Origin: Linyphia triangularis
Taxonomy: Eukaryota; Arthropoda; Arachnida; Araneae; Linyphiidae
Length of the DNA: 64,000 nt
Direction: 5' to 3'
Assembly: GCA_963978545.1 (NCBI GenBank)
Contig: OZ021721.1
Location: 105,164,366 to 105,228,365 of the forward strand
Position 1 is the first letter of the stretch. Every line of letters starts with the position of its first letter. Shown piece by piece: positions 33,536-44,900 of this stretch. The position numbers were made by a program, and so were the translations under genes. Under the pieces are notes generated by a model that was not told the origin of the DNA, did not search any database, and saw only the letters and a list, made by a program, of their open reading frames with translations.

Positions 33536-36500
33536 AATTTAATTAAAAATATGATTGATTTATAGTGGAGAATCAAAATAAGTTACCTCCCCTTTTGAAT
33601 AGTCGGATGGTGAGGTAGAATGCGTGTGGAATCCGAATTACAACCATCACTATGTGGTCAGTTCCGCGTAAATAAGCTCGCCCGAAAATCTAAATTAGTA
33701 AAAAACTAGCTTTTTATATATTTTTAATACAACATGTATCTTTGTATAACTATAAAAATATAAAAAATTCCTAAGATTCAGGAACTATAGGTTTTTGTGA
33801 CTTAAAGATATAGCATGCAATTTTTAAAAATATATTTCCAATTCAAATAAAGTACTTTCCTGTTATCAAGAGTTTAAAAACTTAATTTGTAAAATTTTAG
33901 GGTTATGGTAATATTTGGTGTTTTCTGTTGTTTCTTTCAAACTATATGCTCTTGGCTCAAACTGACGATACACATGAATGTTTTCAATTTATTTTTGTTC
34001 ATTAACATGCTAATTCGGAGATTTTCTGCACTATTAGAATTCAATGCTAAAAAATTTGCTTTTTACGACTCACCTTAGTATTCATAATGAAACATTTGAC
34101 AAACTTTGTGATATTTAAATTTGCAACTTTTTTATTCGATTAAATTGTTTTTTAAAAAGGATAAATATACAATTGTGATGCTTTTTCAATATTTTGTTTT
34201 TTAAGAGCTGAATATTTTTAGTTAGTATAAATATGGAACTTAAACATAAAATATAACAGAAGATTCATGAAATATCAATCTCAAGTAGTGTACAATAAGT
34301 TACAAGTCAAATAATGTTAATTTACATATTGAAAAAAATTACAAACTGGATATTTATAAGTTAGAATATATATTTTTTTGCAAAATAAGGTTAAATGCAA
34401 TCATTTTCTGAAGTTATTTATGCTTATTTATTTAATTTTTGAAATTAATATATTTTTTGTCATACTCTTGCCTATCATGGAAAAATGGATATCGATTAAC
34501 AGAATTTCACTATTCCTGTATTACTCAATAATATGATCTTTTTTGTATTTGAATTGTGTTCCAAGAAAACCTCATACCATTATACTTCAAAATTTGTTGG
34601 ATAAGTTACAGCTGTAATTTTAAAATAAAAGATAAAAGCATAATTTTAATTAAAAACAATTAATTTTAACTGTATCCATAGTTTAACTACACTGCTATAG
34701 ATTAATATTTTAATTGTTTAAGCCTTTTTTTTTTAAGTAAAAAAACTAAATATTTTTAAAAAGTAGAAATTTTTATATTTAGAAAAGATGCAAAATTTTG
34801 TGATAAATAACTATTAAAATAGAAAAGTAGTAAAAACAAAGAAAAATATTTAGCAATACATAGAGAATATGGTGGTGTAACAGTATGAATCAATGAAAAA
34901 AATATTTCAAAACAATTATTTTTTGTCCTGGTATTCATATTTTTATATGAAACTAAATCATAGGCTCCTAAGTATCACCTGCAAAAATTTTTATAGGATC
35001 ATTGGCACCCACTATTTTATAACTTAGCATACAGATAATTTGAAAATTAGTTTAGAGTAATAATAAAGCATAATGTGTATATTTACTGTTTTGAAATAAT
35101 AATTGCAAGTGCGTTGAATTTTAAATGGAATAAAAAAAATATTTGAAATATTTTATCGAATTAAACTTGTTCTTTTTACTTTTATTTGATGATTTATCAG
35201 TTTTATTCATCAATTATACTGATAGATATACACATTGGCATGGAATGTTTTATAAGAGTTATACTGGTGTGAAGCTCTTTTAAGTGCTTGTATTAATTTC
35301 ATATTAATACAAATTAAAATTATCGTGAGTTCATACTTCTCATGGTGATTGATGTTTTAATTTTACTTTAATTTTAATGTTTTTTTTATGTAAATTGGTA
35401 TGATATATCCTTAATTGTAATAGATGTCAAAGTTTCAATAACATAAAAAATATTTTTATCTTTCAACTATAAACTGTTTTAAGCTTTTTGTTTTCTGTTA
35501 CTTCTAGAAGTAATTTTAATTAAGAATTTCAATATGCTCTGGTTTGATATCAGATGGTTTATCATGATAATATATGGTGCTCTTTTAATTCTTTATTCTA
35601 GGTCTGCCTGGATAGCTTCTAATATTTTTTTTCTAAGTTTTATGGATTAATAATTATAGTTCTAATTTTAAGGCAGCTCAACATAAAAAAGTGTTAAATA
35701 ATACAATCTAAATAAAAATAAGAATTATTTAAATTTTGAAGTATAAACTAAAACATATAATCACATCACAAACCTATAAATGTAAACACTGTTCTTTCTC
35801 GAATTTTATGCTTCATTGGTATAGAAACTATTATTCAGAATAGTAAGATTTGTTTTTTATTTGTTCACTTTTTCAACCAATATCTTAAAACAACAACCTT
35901 AAATTTAAAATTAAGAGAAATGAAAATTGTCCGCCAGTAGCATGAAAATGCTGTAATGATTTTCAAACTAAAAGAAGTCAAATGTTACCATAATTAAAAT
36001 TCCTTGAGTTCATTCTTTGAAATTCAAAACTTTTTATGGTGTGCAATCATTGAATATATCTAAATTGTTCTAAATGGTATAAAATTTTAAATGTTCCTAA
36101 ACATGAAAAAATAAAAAGACATATTTGCAACAAAAACTATATTATCTATAAGAAAATGTATTTTTGATAAATTTATACCTTTAAAAATTGCTTTTTCTCC
36201 CAACTGGAATGTTTTACCTGTGTTGCTACTGACCAAGTCTCATTGTTTTAAAATGGCTTTTAACGCACATATTTGTGTGAATTTTAATGTATTCTTGCCT
36301 ATTTCAAGAAATGGGGAAATAAACAGATTTTATTAAAAAATGATTTCATATTATGCTTTTTTTTTTAAATACAATTCCCAAAACAGTATTAAATGTTAAA
36401 TAAAATAATTAGTTTTCTCAAATTTTATAGTATAAAATAAATTGTGGACAATGGCTACTATATAAAACTAAATAAGTTACAAGGCACTTACAAAAGTTAA

Positions 36501-37536
36501 TTGATTTAAGACTTGTTTTGAAAAATAAGTAAAATTTACAATAAATTTAAATTATAATAGAGATATAATGATTATAACTAGTGTCTACTCAGTTATATTC
36601 ACTGGCTAATGAATTATAAACTTGTGAATAGCTATGCAAATGTTAGTTTCAGACTTGAATAAGCATTAACTTGGTTGACACAAAATTAAAATGTTGGCAC
36701 AGTGTGTGTGTGTTTTCCATGCACAGTGGGATATGCTAATACAATTTTTATTTCTCAAGAGACAATGCAGAATGAGGAAACAACAGATTTCACCATTTAT
36801 TTAAAAAGGATTAATTTTGAGGGCTCATGTAGCTGGATCCACCGTTGCTAAGACAAAATAACTGAAAGTTGTGATTTCGAACGTGATTAAGAGCTGGAAA
36901 CATAACTCAGTCCTTATTAAAAATAACTTATTGAAATCATTCTTATTAACTGTTATCAAATCATTTATACTGCAAAAAGAACATCACTGTTCAGCAACTT
37001 ACAAAGTCCATTAACCAGAAACTTGTAGAATCATCCCAGACTATGAATAAATATTTTTGTCAGGTGCAAAAAAAAAAAGTGATTTTTTTTTTTACCGTAC
37101 AATTTGCCTGAGAGTATGAGTAACAAAGTCTCTATTGAATGGTTTTCCAACAGTAAGTTCTTTTTTATAAAAATTATGCATTGTTTCCAACTTGCACACT
37201 TAAAATCATAGCATTTAAGTATCCAGCTTTATCTATTGCTATTCCAGCTAAACAAGACTACAAACTAAGTTAGAATTTTTTTTATCAGTCAAATGTCTTG
37301 TATTCCTCATTCTATATAATTTCTTGTGAAATAAAAATTCATAAATATACCAATATAAAAAAATAAAAGCAAATATTTCGCCCAATTTATTCTAGAAATT
37401 TGCGTCCACAATTGCAATGAAATTTTTATGTGCATACTACTGAAAGGACAAAGAAGAAATTTCCAATGGAACAGTTACATTTTCCAAATGGCATCAGTCA
37501 AAATTTGGCTACCCAAGGATTACAATTATAATATAA

Positions 37537-38285
37537 AGGGTGTCTCAAAAAGGTTATTTCTTTTTCCATTAGTAATAGGGTATCAATGTAAATTACAAAT
37601 TGCTCAAAATAAGGAGTCATAAAAAAAGTGATTTTCACAGGAAAGCTATAGAATTTTAATTTTTAAATGGCTCCTGTTGAGTAAAAAGGTCATTTACAAA
37701 AGTGATCTTGAGGACAAGCCACGTTAATGCAAAAAAAAATACCAAAACTATCTTTAAAATTAACAAGCAAAATATGATTAAAGACAAGACTTGTAACATT
37801 TACAAAAAAAAAATATCTGATGTGGAAATGATGAAGAGGCAATAACGAAATTCATTATTTTAATTTTCAGAGATAAATGTAAGGTATAAAATATAATGAA
37901 TAATTTACATCCAAGAAATCATGTTTAGAAGCAAAGTACTATATTTTTTTGTCAACAGAAAGTTTAAACTAAACATTTTAAAACAGATTGTACAAGAACA
38001 GAATTTTTTACATTGTTAACAGAATATAACTTGTGATTTTACTTTTATAAAAGATATACCCCACTCAGTGTAAAAAAAATTATAATTTGAGTTAATTTTT
38101 AAAGTGTGTTTAATTTTTTTAATTAACAAAATTTGATCTCAAGAGCACTTTTATAACTTTCCATACAAATTGCTCATGAAAATGGCTCTATCTTTTCTTG
38201 ATTTCTCACCTTATTTTGAAAAGTTTTGCAAGTTACTCTGATGCCCTCTATCTGACAAGAAAAGAAATAAACCCTGCATAATTTT
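37537..38285. mobile_element. Foldback MITE, GGTGTCTCAAAAA family (copy a)
   Basis: The left end GGTGTCTCAAAAAGG with TTATTTCTTTTTCC is mirrored by the right arm, whose complement reads TTTATTTCTTTTCTTG, AGATAGAGGGCATCA, then CAAAATAAGG. It shares termini with 60028-60320. The right end has lost its GTGTCTC tip. Confidence 0.55.
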
Positions 38286-39649
38286 TAAAATTTTTCAAAT
38301 ATAGTTTTCATTTTGTTAAGTAAAACTACAGTTTTATTACCTGTCATCAGAAGCATTTCTAGAGAAATAACAGGTATACTTATTTTCAATTTAGAGTTCA
38401 TAATTTATTGTATATGCCTACTACTTCCAATGCTATATTTACTACCAATGTTGTTCTATATAAGCCATTTTTTATTAATCTTGAAGTTCTGGAAGGTGTA
38501 GTTTCTGGACAAATCATTATAAGATAACTACACTGCATGTGTTTACTGTTTTAGGAGAAATGCCATTACAATATAGAGTGCATCCTTGGTGCAAGATGGA
38601 GTAAGCATATCTCAATTTTAATTTAATGGATATTATTTCCATACTGAGTCCAGCAATAAGAAAATGGAAATATGGATAACATGGAAGTATCAGGGAAATT
38701 GACAATTCTGGAAATTTCAAAGCATTTATGAAATATTGCAATGTATCAGAAAATTTAATACTTTTTCATTCAAAAGTGTAAAAAAAAAAAATCCACCAGA
38801 GCAGGAAATAAAATTTCCCTAATCAACTTATATATTGCTCCTATTTTTATCTTGACACTAAAGGCACCCACTTCACTAAAGATTCCTGTGTATTTTGGTT
38901 AAATAGTTTATTTTGACTTTTATTGGATGTTTAATCAATAACTTAAAACATTCAAAACAATTTCAATTAATTTTTTATGCAATAAATTCTTTTAAGTGTA
39001 GTTTTTAAAAATCTACAAATGCAATATCATAAAAGTAGATAAATTGTCAGGAAAATTAAAAATATTTTCCCTCTGAACACCATATCATAGGATTTATAGT
39101 TGCTTTCCAACCTAATTAAAAAAAAAGAACTCATCACTACAACTTGGTCCCTAGAATTTCTTATTCCTAAAAGGCAAAGCAAACTATACAAGTTTCCTGT
39201 TTTTTAATCATATTGAGGATTGAGGGAAATTATTGGAAGCTTCTGTGCTAAGCCTTTTTAAATATATATAATATTAAAACGGTGTGCAAGTCTCTCTGAT
39301 TGTGAGCGACTCAATCTATGCAGAAACTAACTTCCAGTGTTCAGAGAACTCTGTAAAATTTTAACATAAGTAGCTTTTTACCTTTAATTTGCATTCAGAC
39401 AGGCAGAAAACTAAAATTTTTATTTTAAGTTTTAATATGCAGGAAAAATAACACTTTTTGCCATAGGCTCCTAAAACTCTCACCAGATGGCATACTACAA
39501 CCTTGATTATAGCATTAACAGGGAAAAGGTTAAAAATATCACATTGGGGGTGATTATATTATTGTATTAAGAGGAATTTCTTGTTTCTAGGGTAGGTAAC
39601 GTAACTATCTTGCTAAAGTTTGTATTATTGTAATTACCAAGGACGTTTT

Positions 39650-39870
39650 TTTTTTTTTTTGTCTCTCTATGGGGATTTGCTTAGTAATGAATCTTTTAGA
39701 GAGTGAAACAAGTCTGTAGTTACATAGCAATGAACTTTTTATCAAGCAAAGTGAACCTGGGTTTGTATAAAATCTTTCAGCAAGCAAAGCGAGCCTAGTT
39801 GCAAAAGGTAGGATCTATAGACATTGATCAGACTCTGCAACGCAGGGCCACACAGCAAGTTTTTCATAGA
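39650..39870 (+). mobile_element. Helitron 3'-part fragment
   Basis: The motifs CAGCAAGCAAAGCGAGCCTA, ATCTATAGACATTGATCAGA and CTGCAACGCAGGGCCACACAGC match the 3' half of the complete Helitron at 55341-56224, in the same orientation. The hairpin and CTAG end are missing. Confidence 0.7.
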
Positions 39871-40454
39871 GAAACACAGTTTTAAGCTTCAGAAACCTAC
39901 AGAGTGGGAGAAAGGGTTGTGAGTTGGGGCCCTTTTGATGCCCATGATAGCTGAACAGTTTTAGGATTTGAAGGTGCCCTAAAAAATTTGACAAAATAGT
40001 GATCAGCTTAGTAACAAAAATTAAATTTTTGATTTCCACACAATGTAACTAACTGTGCACTGATACGAACATCAAACTGCTGGATATCTGTTTGCAAACA
40101 CCCAGTACTCTCTGTTGACTTATCAGTATTGTATGTGACTAGAGATCCAGCAGTATGAGATTCCAATCCAAGACAGTGAATTACAGATACTTTTAAAACT
40201 TGGTACTTTTTATAGCAACTGAACACATGTGGCCCAGGTGATAGTTTGTCCCAATTTGAAATGTAGATGCAGGATAGTTTCCACTTATAAAAATCCTCTT
40301 AGAAGACATTCCCATCGTGAGTTTTGGATTAATTTCTGCAAAGATATGCTGTTCTGATACTTTAAAGCGGGGGAAATTAATGGAAAGTTGGACATTTTTG
40401 TCATTGTTAAATTCATAAAAAAAGGTATCATTTTAATTCAGATTAAAAAAAAAA

Positions 40455-41150
40455 AAATGCACTAGCTGCATGGCCTTGCATTGCAGAGACTCGCCATTGT
40501 GTATAGGTTCCAGCTTTTGATGCTTTGCAAACCAGGTTCGCTTCACTTGTCGATAGGTTATTTAAACCCAAGCTTACTTTATCCTCTGAAAGGTTCATTG
40601 CTGTACAAGCATAAGCTTGCTTTGCTCATTATAAGGTTAATTTCTATGTAAACCCTTAGTATTAAAACCACCCCCATTTGAATATAACTCCCCTCACTTC
40701 TCTGAAAATATTTTAACATTCTCTTTGTGAAAAGAAAAATTAGAAGGCCAGAACTACTTATGTTTAACATTTCAGAGTTATAAGCTAATTAAGAGGCATG
40801 TTGTAAAGGAATTTCAAGATTTTTTTTTTTTTTTAAAGTAGTTAAAATTTAATATTTTGTTTGCCAAAAGAACAATTAGAAGGCCAAAACTACTTATGTT
40901 TAAAATTTCATTGCATTTAGTAAAACACATTTTAAAAAACTAATAAAAATTTTAACATTCGGTTTGTGAAAATAAAATTATAAAGCCAAAACTACATTAG
41001 TTGAAAATTTCAGAGCTCTACACCTATTAGAAGATGTTTCATAAGAAATAAAAAAAAAAAACTAATTAAAATAAAAGTTTTACACTTATTGGAAGTAACT
41101 TTCTATAAAAGCATAAAGATAGAGCCACACTCTCTGTTCCAATATTATAG
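40455..41150 (-). mobile_element. Helitron copy, 3' truncated, interrupted at its 5' tip by the Gypsy element
   Basis: The minus strand reads TATAATATTGGAACAG, GTGTGGCTCTAT, then three tandem units with GAGCTCTGAAATTTTCAAC and TAGTTTTGGC. The 3' motifs AAAGCAAGCTTATGC and CTGCAATGCAAGGCCATGCAGC follow. All match the Helitron at 55341-56224. The 3' hairpin is replaced by a poly-A/T stretch. The 5' tip is cut by the Gypsy insertion at 41151. Confidence 0.8.
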
Positions 41151-41933
41151 TGTTACGAATTTGTGTATATTTGTAAATATTTCGTAGTGCTAATTTTGTA
41201 AATAGTAATTTATGTACAAGGCAGTGCAATAGTTCTACGTTAAATTGGTTTCCCTGCAGTGAGCATCTCAATGTTTGATAGCGGGTTTTACAGAGGTAAC
41301 TCTGGGAAGCGAGTTTTAAGGGGCAGGGCATTTAACGTTATGGTAATGGGAATCTCGCCAAATTAGCGAGATAGAGCCAAGTTGGCGACGGTTTTGGCGA
41401 CTAATTTTTGTCGCCAAATTTGGCGATAAATCGCCAAATATCGCCAAACTTGGCGACATTTTCGGTACATGTATAGGTACATGTATCCCATATCCTATAT
41501 AGGTCTTTTCGACTACTCTCTGGAAAGTTCTCCAGACATCTACCTCTCGAAGGTTCGTGAAGGTTCGCAGCCTACCCTATATAAGGACGGCCGTGAGTAG
41601 AGTTAGTCAGTCAGTAGTTAGTTGTCTCTCAACGTTCATTGTGAGAGCTGTATTCCTAACTTGAGTTAGTTCGCGGATTTTGAGTCACTGAATTAGTTGA
41701 CTGGAGATACTGAGCGAACTGTATTGCATTGTCTTTTGCGGCGATTTAGCAGTTGTTTGTCCAGTTTTTAACTGCTGTTTTGTGCTCTATTGAGGTGAAA
41801 AGAGCTGTATTGTGTCTACTAGAACGAGAAGTTCTGGAGCTGTAAGAGAACTGTGAAGAGTTATTTTGGAATAAATTCCTGCAAGTTTTGATCTGCTTTG
41901 GCGTCAAATCTTTCGAACCCGTACAACGCAACA
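41151..41933 (+). repeat. 5' LTR of the Gypsy element (783 bp)
   Basis: It begins TGTTACGAAT and ends CGCAACA (TGTT...AACA). It carries a TATA box (TATATAAG, 41579-41586), an AATAAA (41870-41875) and a cluster of TCGCCAA/TTGGCGA inverted motifs at 41353-41456. Confidence 0.97.
41353..41456. promoter_or_regulatory. Cluster of TCGCCAA/TTGGCGA palindromes in the LTR
   Basis: It includes a perfect 16-base palindrome TCGCCAAATTTGGCGA (41411-41426), a near copy TCGCCAAACTTGGCGA (41441-41456) and several half-sites. Placement upstream of the TATA box suggests a protein-binding regulatory array; function is inference. Confidence 0.45.
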
Positions 41934-41935
41934 AC

Positions 41936-41951
41936 TGGTGTCAGAAGTGGG
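41936..41951 (+). promoter_or_regulatory. Primer binding site, tRNA-Leu type
   Basis: TGGTGTCAGAAGTGGG lies two bases after the LTR. It is complementary to the conserved 3' end of animal tRNA-Leu (CAA), including the CCA tail. Identification rests on remembered tRNA sequence. Confidence 0.75.
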
Positions 41952-41956
41952 GTTTG

Positions 41957-44900
41957 ATGCCGATTACCAGAGCAATGGTGGAACAAGAGGAAAAATTTCA
42001 ACAGCTTTTTGCTTTCATGCAAGAAATGGAGAAGAAATTATCCAAAGGCCAAGAAGAGATGAAGAAAAGCCAAGACGAAATGAAAGCGAGTCAAGAACAA
42101 ATGAAAGCGGGCCAGGAGGAAATGCAAAAGAATATTTCTGCGATCACTGACGGACAGGAGGAATTAAAGAAGAATCTGTTAGCAACTATGGAAGAAAGCG
42201 TGAAACAAATAGAAGACAAATTTGAAGAGAAATTCGAGGATGTCGAAAAGAAATGCAATAGTTTAGAAGGGAAAGTCGAGAATGTAGAAGTCAAGTTTAA
42301 TGATTTGGAGAGAAAAATAGAAATTCTGGAAAAGAAGAATTTAGAAGAAAATTTGGATGAGATAGAAGAAAAGATAGACCAAATGTTAGAGAAGAGACTG
42401 TCGAGCAGAACTATTTCGGATGATTTGAAATGTGTGCCAATTACCACCCGACCTTCAATCAAGCTTTCGACTTACAATGGGAAATCTTCCTGGCAAGTAT
42501 ATAAAACTCAATTCACAATTGTCGCCAACGCCAACGGATGGGACTCAGTGACAAAAGCCTGCCAGTTAGCTGCATCTCTGCGAGCTGAAGCTGCAGATAT
42601 TCTACAAACGCTTTGCGAAGAGCAACGCTTGGACTTCAACGCACTCTCAAGTGCATTAGAACTGCGGTTTGGCGAGAAATGTGTGAAAGGCTACAGCAGG
42701 CTGCAGTTGAAATCACGCCAACAGAAGCCTACCGAAACACTCCAGGAGCTCGCCACGGATGTTGAAAGGCGCTCCCATCTCGCCTTTTCGGACTGCCCCG
42801 CTGAAACGAGAGAAATCCTGTCTCTACAGTACTTCGTAGATGGCATCAGGGATGTAGAGATACAGAAGGCCCTACGAATGGCAGATGTCAAGGATTTAAA
42901 AAGTGCTTTAGTATATGCCATGAAGTACGAAGCAGCCCAGCAAGCAACTCGTAGAGAACGCCATCCTATCAGGACTGCTACTATACAGGAGCCAGAACAA
43001 ATTGCTGCTCGTCTGGATGAATTGCAAAGACAAGTCAGTAACTTGAGACGATATACTCCGGAAAAGAAGCAGAGCCTGAAGTGCTGGAACTGTGGAGGCG
43101 AGGGCCACATGCGGAAAGACTGCCGAACCCGCCAAGACACTGGAGCTAAGACCTCTCCCAGAAAGGAGGATGGAAGCCATCTCGCCAGGCGGAGGTTGCC
43201 AGTTGTTGAGAAGCCCCATTTTAGATCTCTACAAATTTCTGCAATGAGTGGCGGCAGTAATGGACTCTTCATCATGGGACACGTAAATGGAGTTCCCTGC
43301 AATATGATCATCGATACTGGAGCCAATGTGACCATCATCCGGAAAGATTTGGCTCAACAACTGGATGGAAGACTAATCTGGACGCCGCCCTGCGTTACCC
43401 TCCAAACTGTGTCTGGCGATAAAATCAACATCCATGGAAAAACGAACATCAACATCACGTTCGGGAGTGCTTCTTATCATCACACGGCATATGTGGCGGA
43501 CATTATGGACACTTGTATACTCGGACTGGACTTTTTAAGGAAATATAATTTTTCATTAGACTTTAAAAACAATGAGCTGCATTCAGTTTCTGAAGACATA
43601 GCGTTATTTGGAATCCAAGATAGTGAAGTTAAATCCGTACATCAAATAATAGCTCAAAATGACATCACATTACCCGCAAGAACAGAATTATTACTTCCTG
43701 GATACATAGCTGAAGATAAAAGTTTCCGATATGGCATAATGGAATACCCTGAAAACCACAACAGCCCCAAAGGAGTACTGGTGGCTTCAACTCTCGTCGA
43801 CCTTTCAAGGCCTGCCATACCTGTGAGGGTTGCTAATGTGAGTGATAAAGCGAAAGTCATAAAGAAAGGTGAAGTATTAGCCACCTGTACTCCAGTGACT
43901 TGCATAAATCGAATTACCAATCCTCCAGTCACTGTGTCTTCAGAGAACTTAACATCAGAGCTTCTGCAGAATGCACCGTTAAACAACAAAGAAAGAAGTG
44001 CTGCACAACTGGTCATCCAAGAAGTCTTTTCCCGCACATCCTTGGATGTCGGACGAACAAGTTTGACGCAGCATAGAATTGATACAGGAGACCACCCACC
44101 TATCAAGCAACCCCCAAGACGACTACCGTTTGCCAAACAGGAAGATGTAGGAAGTCTTCTAAAAGAAATGCAAGATAGCGACGTGATTGAACCTTCAGCC
44201 AGCCCCTGGGCCTCTCCCATCGTCCTGGTTCGGAAGAAGGATGGTTCAACTAGATTTTGCGTCGATTATCGGAAGTTGAACGATGTCACGAAGGACAGCT
44301 ACCCTCTTCCCAGAATTGATGACACTCTGGACATTCTTTCTGGAAACAAGTGGTTTTCAACACTAGACTTAAAGAGTGGATATTGGCAGGTTGAGATACA
44401 CCCTGATGACAAAGAAAAGACAGCATTCACAACCGGACAAGGACTTTGGCAGTTCAAGGTGATGCCATTTGGATTATGCAATGCTCCAGCAACATTCGAA
44501 CGCCTCATGGAAACAGTGCTAAGAGGTCTTTCCTACGAAGCCTGTCTCGTTTATCTCGATGACATCATTATCGTGGGGCGAAGTTTCGAGGAACATCTTG
44601 AAAATTTTAGGAAAGTGCTGGGGAAATTAAAAGACGCCAACTTGAAGTTAAGTCCGGCCAAATGTAAGTTATTCCGACATGAAGTGACCTACCTCGGACA
44701 TGTCACATCTGCCGAGGGTGTACGCATAGATCCAGAAAAAGTGTCGGCAGTTAAAGAATGGAGATGCCCCAAAGATGTACATCAGTTGAGGAGTTTCCTG
44801 GGGCTTTGCACCTACTATAGACGATTCATGAAGGACTTTTCTTACATCGCAAGACCCCTTCACAGACTGACAGAGAGCAAGCAGAAATTCTTGTGGACGA

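Larger units (their letters stand above)
31321..39640. other. Intergenic, no gene recognised
   Basis: Very AT-rich. Apart from the relic at 33226-33535 and the MITE at 37537-38285, which are listed separately, I see only short low-complexity open frames and a G12 run near 33230-33242. Confidence 0.5.

Noticed and set aside
42691..44220. Long minus-strand open frames (up to 215 codons) in the Gypsy element
   Set aside because: Shadows of the gag-pol frame; no recognisable motif, and codon composition follows the opposite strand.
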